A DNA stretch of 64,000 bases, taken from the NCBI GenBank assembly GCA_003584625.1, contig AP017647.1:1288603-1352602 (forward strand). Reading direction: 5' to 3'. Origin of the DNA: Methanothermobacter sp. MT-2. Lineage in GTDB: Archaea > Methanobacteriota > Methanobacteria > Methanobacteriales > DSM-23052. Below are positions 8,869-18,392 of this stretch, in pieces. Made by a program: the position numbers and the translations under genes. The first letter of the stretch is position 1. Each line of letters begins with the position of its first letter. Under the pieces are notes generated by a model that had not been told where the DNA came from, did no database searches, and saw nothing but the letters and a program-made list of their open reading frames with translations.

Positions 8869-9927
8869 TCACCTAAATTTTGATCTAGCCTCCCATATCA
8901 TTTTAAAACTCTTAAAACCTCCACATGCGCCTTTAGGTTGAAAGTTTTCCATTAGACTAATTAGTTTTTTAACAGACCCCTCAGCAGTTGAAAGAAGATA
9001 ATCTGAATCTGGAGGGGTTAAATCCTGTATAATTGAGGGTATATCCTCTATTTTGACTATGGGTATGCCTATTTTTTCACAGAGATCAACACTTGCATGT
9101 TGACCATGGAACCCTGCAATTTTGATTGAAGGAACTCCCAGGACACCCGCTTCTATTGTAACACCCATACCCGCAGCATAAATCATGGCCTTTGATGCGT
9201 TCATAAAACTTGGAAGATCAACAAAACCTTCTAAAACATGGATATTCTTTGAATTTATATGTTTTCTTATGAGTCTCTTATCAAAGCGGAATGGTGCCAA
9301 TAGTATATTTTCTCCTAGTTTTTCTAACATTCTAATCAAGGGTGGGATATCCTGGCTTTTCAAATCTCCTCCAAGTACTGTGAGTATGAATTCATCAAGA
9401 TCATACCTCTTCCTAATATTCTTTGGATCTTCAAGTTTTAGATTTTTCACATAAAGGGCATGGGGATAACCTCCAATATTTTCCACACTTTTTAGATGAT
9501 AATTAGTTTCAAGATATTCCTTGTATTCCCTGGAAGGTGCTGTTATAAGGTCAGCGAATGCTATCATCTCAATAGGATTATAAATGTCCTGTTCAATATG
9601 TAGCACTGGTATGCCAAGTAATTTTGCAGCTGTAATACCCTTTCTCACATCTCCAGCATTACCACAAGTTAAAAGAATGTCGGGTTTGCTTTTTCTTAAA
9701 GCCACAACAGCCCTTCTAACATCAGATAATATCCTAGTAGCTATACGGATCCGGTTACCATTGGATCTTCTGCTCTCCCCAATGGAATATATATCCTGAG
9801 AGTATGGCCCTAAAAGTTCTCTAACCCCCTTTCCATGCTCTAAAACTATGAATTTAGCGTTAAACTTTTCTATTAATGGTATGAATGTTTTTGCAGGTGC
9901 TAATTCAGCTGCGATGGCTATTTTCAT
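8869..9927 (-). CDS. MurG-like / GT28-type glycosyltransferase
   Basis: The 352 residues have a GT-B fold pattern: N-terminal Rossmann half (MKIAIAAELAPAKTFIPLIE, DILLTCGNAGDVRKGITAAKLLGIP) and C-terminal half with the conserved FILTVLGGDLKSQ and ASKAMIYAAGMGVTIEAGVLGVPSIKI. The latter resembles the UDP-sugar binding region of MurG and of UDP-GlcNAc 2-epimerase-like enzymes. In Methanobacteriales a MurG homologue is expected in pseudomurein assembly, but this copy may act on another glycan. ATG 9927 overlaps the stop of the upstream membrane protein in an ATGA overlap, which decides the start over a longer open frame to 10011. Confidence 0.7.
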   Translation of the reverse strand: MKIAIAAELAPAKTFIPLIEKFNAKFIVLEHGKGVRELLGPYSQDIYSIGESRRSNGNRIRIATRILSDVRRAVVALRKSKPDILLTCGNAGDVRKGITAAKLLGIPVLHIEQDIYNPIEMIAFADLITAPSREYKEYLETNYHLKSVENIGGYPHALYVKNLKLEDPKNIRKRYDLDEFILTVLGGDLKSQDIPPLIRMLEKLGENILLAPFRFDKRLIRKHINSKNIHVLEGFVDLPSFMNASKAMIYAAGMGVTIEAGVLGVPSIKIAGFHGQHASVDLCEKIGIPIVKIEDIPSIIQDLTPPDSDYLLSTAEGSVKKLISLMENFQPKGACGGFKSFKMIWEARSKFR

Positions 9928-11006
9928 GAAACGGCCTCCTTTATTATCACAGTTACTGCCATCAGATAAAATATCCATACCACAAGATCCGTTGGACCTG
10001 TCTCGATCCATACGAGAGTGTGGGCAAGTATTATCGCATATAAAGCTGTGAAAAAGTCTCTTTTGACCCTTTGGATTATATGGAGCAGGCCAAGGATTAA
10101 ACCTATGATGAACATTTGTATGATCATGGCGAAAAGGCCGAAGTCGAGGATTGCAGGTCCAAAAATTGTTGAAGTGCTTGAATGTTTATATCCTAGGACT
10201 GTTGTCCCCACGATAATCCTAGGGTCAGTAGATGTTAAAAATCCAGTCAATGTAGAATATAATAATTTGCCCTTTGTAACGCCTTCAAATTGGATTAAAC
10301 GGTCAAAAACCGTTAAAGTATATCCTGCACGATAAAATAATAATTCTATTGGATTCAAACTCCAATGTTGCCATTCTATCGATTTAACAGCCACATAGCC
10401 TATGAAAAGGGCTGAAAAGACTATAATGATCCAGAATATGGTAAGTTGACCCGGTGAAATGCGCCTTGTATAATAAAGGTTTATAAGCACACTGAGTAAT
10501 ATGACTACCGTGGTAGTTCTATATCCTGTCAAGGCAAACAAAACTACTCCAATGATGAAAAGCCCATAATATGCGGTTCTTTTGAATCTGGCTAATAGTA
10601 GATTTATGGAAAACAAAAATAAAAGATATGATATGAACCAAACTTTCGTAAGAGCTCTGGCTTTCAAATATCCGCTAAATAATGGGATTCCCCCAATATT
10701 GTAAAGATTCCATGCTGATAGTATTATGGCCACAATTACAAGGATTAGTAAAATTTTTTCGTAACGATGGCTGAATTCCATTTTAACCTTTGAATCTAGG
10801 GAAGATTTGAAAGTTGAAGATGTTAAAACCCCAAGGATATAGAATAGTGAACCTGCACCCACATAGATAATAGAAATTGATGATGGAAAATCTAATCCTC
10901 TAATTTTATAATAGAAGGCTATATATGCCATTAGCAGATATCCTATGATGGCAACAATCATAATGTAAGGTGAAAAAATATCCCTATTCCTGAACATGAA
11001 TATCAT
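9924..11006 (-). CDS. Wzy-like oligosaccharide repeat-unit polymerase (membrane protein)
   Basis: The 360 residues contain about ten hydrophobic segments with a conserved-looking ALTGYRTTTVVILLSVLINL stretch near the middle and a large loop with GVTKGKLLYSTLTGFLTSTDPR, as in O-antigen/oligosaccharide repeat-unit polymerases. It would polymerise a lipid-linked glycan on the outer face of the membrane. It is one base after cfbB and overlaps the downstream glycosyltransferase by four bases, so these two probably make one surface polymer. Exact substrate unknown. Confidence 0.68.
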   Translation of the reverse strand: MIFMFRNRDIFSPYIMIVAIIGYLLMAYIAFYYKIRGLDFPSSISIIYVGAGSLFYILGVLTSSTFKSSLDSKVKMEFSHRYEKILLILVIVAIILSAWNLYNIGGIPLFSGYLKARALTKVWFISYLLFLFSINLLLARFKRTAYYGLFIIGVVLFALTGYRTTTVVILLSVLINLYYTRRISPGQLTIFWIIIVFSALFIGYVAVKSIEWQHWSLNPIELLFYRAGYTLTVFDRLIQFEGVTKGKLLYSTLTGFLTSTDPRIIVGTTVLGYKHSSTSTIFGPAILDFGLFAMIIQMFIIGLILGLLHIIQRVKRDFFTALYAIILAHTLVWIETGPTDLVVWIFYLMAVTVIIKEAVS

Positions 11007-11007
11007 C

Positions 11008-12351
11008 TTATTGTTCTAGTGCATTGGATGTTAGTGTCGCTGCGAATGTGGGACATGAAGCTGCATGTATGTGAATATAACTTGCAAGGGTTTTTTTAGA
11101 GATGAGACCATCCATTCCATCTTTTATACCTTTTCCTCTCTGTATTTTGAAGGCGAATCGTGGATTATCTGTGACATGTATGTTTGAATAATGGAACTCA
11201 TGTCCCTTGAAAATCTCGGCTCTTGGAGAAATTATATTATTTCTTTCTGATTTTGCTATGACATAACTTAAACCTTGGACCTTCCTTGTCATGGAAGCCC
11301 TATAAGGGAATATGTTGCACATTTCATGTCCATCTAGAGATCTTGAAAGGTATAATAGGCCTCCACATTCACCGAATATTGGTTTTTCATCTTCATGGAA
11401 TCTTCTGATGGAATTCTTCATTGAAGCATTTTTTTCGAGTTTTTCTGCGAAGATTTCAGGGTACCCTCCACCGATATAAATTCCGTCGACATCAGGGATC
11501 TCTTCATCGTGTATTGGGCTGAAATAATATAAATTGGCCTTGTTGTCTTCTAGAGCCTCGAGATTTTCTATGTAATAGAAGTTGAATGCTTCATCATATG
11601 CTATCCCTATCTTAACCTTTTTACGGTTTTTTGTTTGCCAGAGGGTTTCTCTTTCACCTTTTATTTTGCCGCTGTCTTTCATTATATTTTTGAGTTCATC
11701 AAGGTCAATATATTCTTCCACTACATTGCCCCATTTTTCTATGGCAAATTTTAAATTTTCACGTTCCACCGTAGGAACCAAACCCAAATGTCTCTGCTCA
11801 ACCTTTAAATCCTCCCTTCTAGGTATTCCCCCGATCACTCTCGTGTATGAGAGTTTTTCAATGGCTTTTTTTGCTTTAAGGTAATGTCTTCTATTTTTCA
11901 CTTGATTTAGGATTACTCCCTCGATTTTGACCTTTGGATCTAATGTTTTGAAACCGAGTACTAGTGCAGCTGCACTCTTTACAAGACTCCTAGAATTAAT
12001 TATCAACACTACTGGAGCGTTTAAAGCCTTTGCTATCGATGCAGTGCTCCCAACATCACCAACTGAGCTTATACCCTCATATAATCCTCTAACCCCCTCT
12101 ATAACACCCATACGAGCATTAGAAATCTCCATGCCCCTTATAAATGCTTCCCTAATCTGCCCCTCCGACATGAAAAAGGAGTCAAGATTACGTGAAGGAT
12201 TACCCGTGGCCATTGTATGATACGACGGGTCTATATAATCTGGGCCTACCTTGAATGGTTGCACACCTTCACTGGATAACGCCTTCATTATGCCAGTAGA
12301 AATGGTGGTTTTACCAACAGCACTGCCACTACCTGCAAGCACAACTCTCAT
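11008..12351 (-). CDS. cfbB: Ni-sirohydrochlorin a,c-diamide synthase (CobB/CbiA family)
   Basis: The N-terminal half is a dethiobiotin-synthetase-like P-loop domain ([33 protein letters not shown]). The C-terminal half is a class I glutamine amidotransferase-like domain with [12 protein letters not shown] and the nucleophile region [14 protein letters not shown], ending with FKGHEFHYS. In a methanogen the preferred role is amidation of nickel-sirohydrochlorin for coenzyme F430; cobyrinate a,c-diamide synthesis is the related alternative. I prefer ATG 12351 because the P-loop domain starts there; an open frame runs to 12408. It heads a three-gene minus-strand run. Confidence 0.88.
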   Translation of the reverse strand: MRVVLAGSGSAVGKTTISTGIMKALSSEGVQPFKVGPDYIDPSYHTMATGNPSRNLDSFFMSEGQIREAFIRGMEISNARMGVIEGVRGLYEGISSVGDVGSTASIAKALNAPVVLIINSRSLVKSAAALVLGFKTLDPKVKIEGVILNQVKNRRHYLKAKKAIEKLSYTRVIGGIPRREDLKVEQRHLGLVPTVERENLKFAIEKWGNVVEEYIDLDELKNIMKDSGKIKGERETLWQTKNRKKVKIGIAYDEAFNFYYIENLEALEDNKANLYYFSPIHDEEIPDVDGIYIGGGYPEIFAEKLEKNASMKNSIRRFHEDEKPIFGECGGLLYLSRSLDGHEMCNIFPYRASMTRKVQGLSYVIAKSERNNIISPRAEIFKGHEFHYSNIHVTDNPRFAFKIQRGKGIKDGMDGLISKKTLASYIHIHAASCPTFAATLTSNALEQ

Positions 12352-12993
12352 AATATAAGATCCCATAAAACTTCTATTTAATTCCTTCGACAGGAACTTC
12401 CCTCCCAAGAGAATAGAAGAATTATGTAATTACACCTGTTATGAACAAAATACAACCTCCGATGAACATAAGACTCCTTTTATCTTTTTTGTTGCTTGTA
12501 AGACCCCCCCACTACAAAAGCGAAGGGGAAGAAGGGGAGTAGGTTTCGCTTGTTAAGGAAACTTGGTGTATCTTCCCCCTATGAGGATGATGTTCAGTTA
12601 ACATAATACCTTAATGAAAAGGGTATGAGTGGGAGCTGTAACCCCTTTAGACTTCTAAAATGAAGTCTTTGACGCAAAGTCAAGATAGGATGGGAGAAGC
12701 CCCCTTGCTTAAGCAAGCAGTTCACTTATAGAACAAAAAAAGTACAATCTTTCTCAAATAAAATTAATTGCCCCAAGAGTTGTCGATTTTCTCGGGGGGA
12801 ATATGGTCGTCCAAAAGTACCGTCTCCAATCCAATATTCTTGATATCACCGAAGAATTATATATAAATGTTTCGATAAAATGTGCATCCCATAAAAATAG
12901 ATACTCAATGTAGAGGATGTGAATTATGAGAACCAAACTATAAAAAATATTTTCACATAATAAAAAAGAAAAATAAAAATATTTTTTGACGGT
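12352..12993. other. Long non-coding gap with an IS200/IS605-type right-end relic
   Basis: No open frame of convincing composition lies here. The central part (about 12500-12731) is described separately as a transposon relic. The remainder (12770-12990) is AT-rich with a few short hairpins. Confidence 0.5.
12500..12731 (+). mobile_element. Orphan IS200/IS605-family right end with omega-RNA-like hairpins
   Basis: The segment ends with GGGAGAAGCCCCC, a CTTGCTTAAGCAAG palindrome at 12705-12718 and then CAGTTCAC, the layout of IS200/IS605 right ends. Just upstream come stacked hairpins: AGACTTC/GAAGTCT (12649-12668) and TTGAC/GTCAA (about 12668-12682), after GGGAGCTGTAACCCC. This is where the omega-RNA of TnpB elements lies. 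No tnpA or tnpB is present, so it is a deletion remnant or a non-autonomous copy. Identified by pattern memory only. Confidence 0.45.
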
Positions 12994-13161
12994 TTATTCT
13001 GACGCCTTTGTGCCGCCCCATAATGCTACAAGACCAACTATTATTTTCAATGCGGCATGCCAAGCGGGATCCTTAAGTGCAGGATATGGATACCCAACAA
13101 AACCTAAAATACCCATCAATATCAACAATATGCCAATTATGTAAAGGAGCCATTTTGTCAT
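12994..13161 (-). CDS. Small membrane protein, 55 residues
   Basis: ATG 13161 follows a strong GGGGG ribosome binding site by 7 bases. The protein starts MTKWLLYIIGILLILMGILG, one hydrophobic helix, then a short loop YPYPALKDPAWH and a second helix (LKIIVGLVALWGG) before the tail TKASE. A TATA-like element (TATATTTG on the minus strand, near 13200) lies upstream. The two-helix hairpin, clean start and good codon use make it a real gene of unknown function. Confidence 0.75.
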   Translation of the reverse strand: MTKWLLYIIGILLILMGILGFVGYPYPALKDPAWHAALKIIVGLVALWGGTKASE

Positions 13162-13252
13162 ATATTAACCCCCTTGTAAATCACATAAAAAGTATATATT
13201 TCAACAAATATAAATTTTACTGATGTAATAAAGATAATAAAAAAATAGATAA

Positions 13253-14374
13253 ATGAGGACTATGGATCGCAAAAGAAGGTTGCGGATTTTAAGTGATTCT
13301 GCTCAATTTGACTTATGTGATTATAATGCAGATGAAAAACAAGGCAATCCCAATCTCCCAGGGATATATTATAGTAGCGCCAAAGGTTGTAAAGTACCTT
13401 TATTCAAGGTTTTGCTTAGTAATAAGTGTGCTAATGATTGTAAATATTGTATAAATTGCAGTAAGAGGCAATTCACACGTATAGAATTAAAACCAATGGA
13501 ATTATCTAAGGTTTTCATGGATTATTATGAAAAAAGGTATGTTGAGGGTCTATTTCTAAGTTCGGCTACAATAGATGATGTTGAAAATACAATGGAAAAA
13601 CTTATCGAAGTAGTGAGGATTTTACGCCATGATAAAGGATACGATGGTTATATACACCTTAAAATTTTGCCAGGAACTCCAAGGGAACTGATTAAAAGGG
13701 CCATGGAATTGTCGAATAGGGTGAGTATCAACATTGAGACCGCAACAGCAGATGGTCTTTCTTCTCTTTCATCGACAAAAGATTATAAGATAGATATCAT
13801 AAGGAGAATGAAATGGATCAGGAAAATTTCTGATAAGAATCCTGGAATAGTCCCTTCAGGTCAAACCACCCAATTCATTGTAGGTGCGGTTGAAGAAACC
13901 GACCAGGAAATATTAAAAAGGGTATCCTGGCTCTATGATAAACTAAATATTAAAAGAACGTATTTCAGTAGTTTCCAGGCATTGGAGGGCACGCCATTAG
14001 AGGATAGACCAGAACCTGATCCTAGACGCTCAATACGTTTATATCAAGCTGATGCGTTGGTAAAATCTTATGATTTCAGTTTGGATGAGTTTGAATTTCA
14101 TGATAATGGGTTTTTAGATTTGGAAATGGATCCTAAATATGTTGCAGCGCTCAAAAATGATATGTTTCCATTGGATATCAACAGTGCCTCATATAATGAA
14201 CTTATACGAGTACCTGGTATTGGACCCATATCAGCAAAGAGGATAATTTCAAGAAGGAGAAGGGATAAGATAAAGAGTCTGGATGAACTTAGAGGTATTG
14301 GTGTGTGGATTAAAAGAGCTGGGAAATTCTTGTACATTGACGGTTATCAAAGCAGCTTAGACGAGTTTCAATGA
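13253..14374 (+). CDS. Radical SAM protein with C-terminal helix-hairpin-helix (putative DNA modification/repair, TIGR03916-like)
   Basis: Near residue 58 is the radical SAM cluster motif C-AND-C-KY-C with a further Cys (C-x3-C-x2-C-x2-C). The middle forms the SAM barrel (LKILPGTPRELI, VSINIETATADGL). Residues about 310-360 carry a helix-hairpin-helix: DINSASYNELIRVPGIGPIS, then a second hairpin LRGIGVWIKRAGKFL. This architecture is that of the putative DNA modification/repair radical SAM proteins that in bacteria pair with a UDG-like partner; no such partner is adjacent. TATAAATTT at about 13208 gives a short leader to ATG 13253. Reaction unknown. Confidence 0.83.
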   Translation: MRTMDRKRRLRILSDSAQFDLCDYNADEKQGNPNLPGIYYSSAKGCKVPLFKVLLSNKCANDCKYCINCSKRQFTRIELKPMELSKVFMDYYEKRYVEGLFLSSATIDDVENTMEKLIEVVRILRHDKGYDGYIHLKILPGTPRELIKRAMELSNRVSINIETATADGLSSLSSTKDYKIDIIRRMKWIRKISDKNPGIVPSGQTTQFIVGAVEETDQEILKRVSWLYDKLNIKRTYFSSFQALEGTPLEDRPEPDPRRSIRLYQADALVKSYDFSLDEFEFHDNGFLDLEMDPKYVAALKNDMFPLDINSASYNELIRVPGIGPISAKRIISRRRRDKIKSLDELRGIGVWIKRAGKFLYIDGYQSSLDEFQ

Positions 14375-14375
14375 C

Positions 14376-14702
14376 TTAATCAAGTTCTGAGAATAGGTCC
14401 CATATATCTGGGTATTTGTTTTTAACAGCCTCCTCAATTAGTAGAGAAGCCTCTTTACTTATACTGAATTCTGGTTTTGTCTTTTTTAAATATCTCAAAA
14501 CTGCAGCTGACCTTAGAGACCATAATGTTATCCTAGGGTTCTTTTTAACTTCCTTTAAAACTTCTTTGATTTTATCCTCATGGTGCATCATAGTTGAGGA
14601 GGTTACAGTATCCTCTGCGAGTTTTTTTCGTGGTGTAGTTGCTGATTTTGCCGTTATTAGAGCGTCAAGACCTCTTCCAAGGCTTTTATTTTGTCTTGTC
14701 AT
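14376..14702 (-). CDS. Mini-ParB: small ParA partner with a ParB-type N-terminal peptide
   Basis: Residues 7-16 read SLGRGLDALI, which is the ParA-stimulating peptide at the N-terminus of bacterial ParB proteins. The remaining ~90 residues (for example ITLWSLRSAAVLRYLKKTKP and YPDIWDLFSELD) form a helical region with no ParB nuclease-like or helix-turn-helix domain visible. The gene overlaps the 3' end of parA by four bases, so the two proteins are made together. I infer it stimulates the ParA ATPase and links it to another cargo or DNA-binding factor. Confidence 0.72.
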   Translation of the reverse strand: MTRQNKSLGRGLDALITAKSATTPRKKLAEDTVTSSTMMHHEDKIKEVLKEVKKNPRITLWSLRSAAVLRYLKKTKPEFSISKEASLLIEEAVKNKYPDIWDLFSELD

Positions 14703-15475
14703 TTTTCGTCCTCCATTTCGATAAGTTCCTTCGCTAATTTGAAGTATGCCTTAGAACCTTTACAAGTTTGGTCATAGATTATACAAGGTTTGCCGTGGCT
14801 TGGAGCTTCTGCAAGTCGAATGTTTCTGGGTATTATTGTTTTGAAGATGTATTCTTGTGGGGAGAAGAAATTTTTAATTTCCTGGTAAACTTCTCTCCCA
14901 AGACGAGTTCTCCCATCATAGAGTGTTAATAGTATGCCTTTTATTGGACATGGACTTTTTAAGCGTTCTTCAACTAATTTCATTGTTTTTAGGAGGTCTG
15001 CCATTCCTTCGAGTGCGTAGTATTCTGCTTGTATTGGTATTATGATACTGTCACCTGCAACAAGGGCATTTAATGTTAATATTCCGAGGGATGGTGGGGC
15101 GTCAATAAATATGTAATTAAAATCTTTTTTGATGGGGTCTATGGCCTCTTTAAGTATGGTGTGGTATCCTATTTGACTGGTAAGTTCTACTTCGGCGCCG
15201 CTGAGTGCAAGGTTGCTTGGGATGATGTAAAGGTTGGGGATCATTGTCTCTAGGATTGCATCTTTTATTGTTGATTCTCCGGTTATTATTGAATATATTG
15301 TTGAATTTAGTTCTGCTTTGTTAACGCCAAAACCTGTTGTTGCGTTTGCTTGGGGATCTATATCAATTATTAGGACTTTTTTACCTAAGGTTGCCAGTGC
15401 ACTTGATAAATTTACTGCTGTGGTTGTTTTACCACAGCCTCCTTTTTGATTTATAATGGATATTATTTCGCCCAT
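14699..15475 (-). CDS. parA: ParA/Soj-family partition ATPase
   Basis: The 258-residue protein begins MGEIISIINQKGGCGKTTTA with the deviant Walker A (KGGCGKTT), then LIIDIDPQANATTGFG (A') and FIDAPPSLGILTLNAL (Walker B region). It has the length and layout of chromosomal Soj rather than of plasmid ParA with an N-terminal HTH. It would form nucleoid-bound ATP dimers that position chromosome or other cargo. GGAGG precedes the ATG. A palindromic TTTATAAA (15523-15530) is the probable TATA, and a pair of 16-bp palindromic boxes lies directly upstream, suggesting autoregulation or a parS-like site. Confidence 0.92.
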   Translation of the reverse strand: MGEIISIINQKGGCGKTTTAVNLSSALATLGKKVLIIDIDPQANATTGFGVNKAELNSTIYSIITGESTIKDAILETMIPNLYIIPSNLALSGAEVELTSQIGYHTILKEAIDPIKKDFNYIFIDAPPSLGILTLNALVAGDSIIIPIQAEYYALEGMADLLKTMKLVEERLKSPCPIKGILLTLYDGRTRLGREVYQEIKNFFSPQEYIFKTIIPRNIRLAEAPSHGKPCIIYDQTCKGSKAYFKLAKELIEMEDEK

Positions 15476-15522
15476 GGAAAACCTCCAACAAGAATATCAT
15501 GATAATAAATTCTAAGTTATCA

Positions 15523-15571
15523 TTTATAAAGTATATCTTATAACTTATAAGTTATGAGTTATAAGTTATAA
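15523..15571 (-). promoter_or_regulatory. parA promoter with tandem palindromic boxes
   Basis: TTTATAAA (15523-15530) is about 50 bp from the parA start, and TTATAACTTATAAGTT (15538-15553) plus GAGTTATAAGTTATAA (15556-15571) follow upstream. The first box is identical over 16 bp to the box at 2602-2617. The location next to the TATA/BRE suggests an operator; a centromere-like role is an alternative. Confidence 0.55.
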
Positions 15572-15616
15572 TTTCGCATTTTCCAAAAAATTGAGGATGA
15601 CTCGAAGGTTAGGAAA

Positions 15617-17443
15617 CTAAAAATTAATTCTTTCAGAAATCCTCAAGGGTAATGTAAGTGGCCTGAATGGCATTCCTTCCACCTCATTTTTTACCATTAA
15701 AATAAAATCTTCTAATTTTAAAGTCTCCTTTTCACCGGTTTTCCTAATGTTCACCGTCAAACTGGAACCTTCAACTTCCTTGTCACCTATAACAATAACA
15801 TAGGGCACCCATTCTTTGGCCGCGTCCCTGATCTTTTTACCGACACTTTCTGTTCTATCATCCACATCCACCCTGATATTACTGTCCTTTATCTTTTCGG
15901 CGATTTTCATTGAATAATCTATATGCCTTTCTGCAACTGGTATTATCCTTACTTGGGTTGGTGAAAGCCATACCGGTAACATTGGAGGCTTTTCCCCCAT
16001 TTCAATAGCTGCTTTTTCAAGTAAACTGCATATTACTCTCTCTATGCTACCAGTAGGACTGCAATGAAGTATTATAGGATTTTTATCCGCACCATCCTCT
16101 TCAAGAAACGTTATATTAAACCTTTCCCCGCTTTCAACGTCTATTTGCACGGTTGGATTTTCTATTGGCCTTCCAAGATAATCTATCGCCGCAAAGTCCA
16201 TTTTAGCTATCCAGTAATGTTTTCTTTCAGGTAAAAGTTCTAATAATGTGGGTTTATCAATCTTTTCCACGATTGTGTGTATCCAATCCTTGTAATTATT
16301 GTAGAAGTCTTCTGTGGCCCTGAATATCACCTCATAATCAACCTCGAAATCCGTGGAGGTTTTAAGGCAAATTTCGACTTGTTTTTCAAACTCTTTAAGT
16401 GCTTGGCCAATGTCCCTGCATACTGTGTGGAGATCTGGCATGGTAAAGCCTCTAAGCCGTTTGAGACCCACCACTTCGCCTTTTTTCTCTAATCTGAAGC
16501 TGTAGGTTGAAAGTTCATATACACGTGCTGGGAGGTTTTTCCATGTTAGAAACGAATCTGATAATATTCTGAAGGCTCCGAAACAGCAAGCATATCTTAG
16601 CATTAGCTCCTTCTTGTTTTTCATCCTGTATTGTCTTTCCCCGAATTTTTCGGCATGAACCCTTATGGCCTCATCTCCAAGGTCATACATTATTGGGGTT
16701 TCCACTGGCATGGCACCTTCTGATGTTACAAGTATATACACATAATCTGCTAAAAGATCGCGTATAAGGCGCCCTTTTGGGTACCATCTGAGGTGTCCCA
16801 CATCAGCTGAAGGTTCATAATCAGCTAACTTTTTTTCTTTCATGAGTTTAACATGGGGTGGTTCCCCACCTTTACTTTCAAGGACGCCTAACTCGTAGTC
16901 TACAAGGGATTTAAAGTTCTTGTTTTTGAATTCATAATCCTTGGGATCTATGAGTTTCCTTTTATCGATAATGAACCATTTTGATTCAAGTTCTTTTTCT
17001 GCTATTTTTTTTGTTTTGGGTTCTGCTTTTATTGTTCTTGAGAGTTCTGAGAGTGGATGGCCTTTACATGAGATTTCAAATGCTTTGTACCATCCGAATG
17101 GTGCTCTTGAAACATTGAATCCTTCATTTTTTAATGAGGCTTCCATGTCTTTTAAGATTTTTTTCGCTATTTCGGGGGAACTTAGAGATGAACTGAGGTG
17201 AGCATAAGGGTATATGACGATTTTTTCCGCGTTGACCTTGTTAAAAACTTTTTTTATTTCTTCTATGGCGTTTTTGATCACAGCTTCTGGGTTGGTTTCA
17301 TCCTCTTTTTCAATGGCTGTGAAAACTACCAGGGACTCTTTGAATGATCCCTTCATCATCTCCTCTGGTATATCCTCTGCTATCCTTGTTTTATCCCGTG
17401 CCTTGTATTTTAGATAGTTTGCGTGGATTAAAAGTATTCTCAT
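15617..17443 (-). CDS. thrS: Threonyl-tRNA synthetase, archaeal type
   Basis: The N-terminal ~140 residues ([20 protein letters not shown]) are the archaea-specific D-aminoacyl-tRNA deacylase-like editing domain instead of the bacterial N1-N2. The class II core follows, with [20 protein letters not shown], the zinc-site region RYACCFGAF, and motif 3 [12 protein letters not shown]. Residues about 500-608 are the anticodon-binding domain ([22 protein letters not shown]). At 608 residues it has the expected length. It charges tRNA-Thr in the cytoplasm. Its promoter lies in the short gap before the TrmB gene. Confidence 0.97.
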   Translation of the reverse strand: MRILLIHANYLKYKARDKTRIAEDIPEEMMKGSFKESLVVFTAIEKEDETNPEAVIKNAIEEIKKVFNKVNAEKIVIYPYAHLSSSLSSPEIAKKILKDMEASLKNEGFNVSRAPFGWYKAFEISCKGHPLSELSRTIKAEPKTKKIAEKELESKWFIIDKRKLIDPKDYEFKNKNFKSLVDYELGVLESKGGEPPHVKLMKEKKLADYEPSADVGHLRWYPKGRLIRDLLADYVYILVTSEGAMPVETPIMYDLGDEAIRVHAEKFGERQYRMKNKKELMLRYACCFGAFRILSDSFLTWKNLPARVYELSTYSFRLEKKGEVVGLKRLRGFTMPDLHTVCRDIGQALKEFEKQVEICLKTSTDFEVDYEVIFRATEDFYNNYKDWIHTIVEKIDKPTLLELLPERKHYWIAKMDFAAIDYLGRPIENPTVQIDVESGERFNITFLEEDGADKNPIILHCSPTGSIERVICSLLEKAAIEMGEKPPMLPVWLSPTQVRIIPVAERHIDYSMKIAEKIKDSNIRVDVDDRTESVGKKIRDAAKEWVPYVIVIGDKEVEGSSLTVNIRKTGEKETLKLEDFILMVKNEVEGMPFRPLTLPLRISERINF

Positions 17444-17521
17444 CTAGATCACCTTAAATCAGCCTACTTTTAACTATAAATTTTAAGTTAGCTTTAAGTA
17501 TTTAGTTAAATTTTCTAGAGA

Positions 17522-18307
17522 TTATAAATTTTGAGGGTTGCTCTTTGAATCCGCAAGATGCTTGTCTTGGAAATTTTCTAGGGAGTTCCAGATGCTATCA
17601 AATATTTCAGCGTAATTTTTTGCGATTTCTTGGTATTGGTTCCAGACGCCAATAGCACTCTTTGGTATGATAGAACTATCTTCTCTGAATCTTGCGAATA
17701 CCCACATCATTTCTTGAGAGTCTCTAACGATCATTTTGATGGGTGGAACGCGTGTAAATTTGATTTTATCATCAAAAATATTTTTCTTTATGAGATTGGA
17801 ATTTGTCATTATCTTCACATCAACGCTTCTTCTTTCAAGCTTTTTGAGGGTTTCTATTAATTTTTCGGTTTCGCCTTTAAATAGAAAGCCGGCTCTTATC
17901 TTGATGTCTTTTTTTGCACGGGAAAGTATTTCAAGTTCCTTTTTGATTATTTTATTTTGGCCGTGGATAAGCCATATTGGGGCTGGGATCTTGGATATCC
18001 TGTCTTCGTAGATTTCTGTGAGTTCTTTTTCAGCTGTTTTGAGTATTTCGTTTATTCTTTTTCTTGAATTTGCTATTATTTCTCTTGGTGCTATAACATG
18101 GTATCTTAGGGGTTTGCCTTTCTCGATTTCAATAAAACCTTTCTTTTTGAGAGATTTGAGGATATCATAGACTCTAGATCTTGGAATATTAGCTGTTTGG
18201 CTTATTTCAGTGGCTGTGGCTGATATGAGTGAAATCAATGCTGTGTAAGCTGCTGATTCGTATTGTGTGAGTCCAATTGTTTCAAGAGCTTCCTCCACAA
18301 CACCCAT
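17522..18307 (-). CDS. TrmB-family transcriptional regulator
   Basis: Residues 1-75 are a winged helix-turn-helix (LGLTQYESAAYTALISL-like start; SQTANIPRSRVYDILKSLKKKGFIE), followed by a coiled linker and a TrmB-type effector domain with a PLD-like segment (LIHGQNKIIKKELEILSRAKKDIKIRAG is spread over residues ~125-155). Such proteins bind a ligand and control metabolic genes. The start was set at ATG 18307 because GGTGAT lies three bases upstream; a longer TTG start at 18346 is less likely. It is divergent from the rubredoxin-Hcp gene across about 85 bp, so that gene is its most likely target. Confidence 0.85.
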   Translation of the reverse strand: MGVVEEALETIGLTQYESAAYTALISLISATATEISQTANIPRSRVYDILKSLKKKGFIEIEKGKPLRYHVIAPREIIANSRKRINEILKTAEKELTEIYEDRISKIPAPIWLIHGQNKIIKKELEILSRAKKDIKIRAGFLFKGETEKLIETLKKLERRSVDVKIMTNSNLIKKNIFDDKIKFTRVPPIKMIVRDSQEMMWVFARFREDSSIIPKSAIGVWNQYQEIAKNYAEIFDSIWNSLENFQDKHLADSKSNPQNL

Positions 18308-18348
18308 AACATCACCTTGTCCCATTTCATACTTGTTTAGTGACAAAA

Positions 18349-18361
18349 ATTATTTATAGTT
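18349..18361. promoter_or_regulatory. Shared divergent TATA element for the TrmB and rubredoxin-Hcp genes
   Basis: The single AT-rich core ATTATTTATAGTT reads as a TATA box in both directions. It sits about 35-40 bp before the Hcp ATG and about 45 bp before the TrmB ATG, giving short leaders of roughly 12 and 20 bases. No second TATA is visible in the gap. This is an inference from spacing. Confidence 0.5.
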
Positions 18362-18392
18362 TACAAGCCATTAATAATATCGGTGAAAAATT

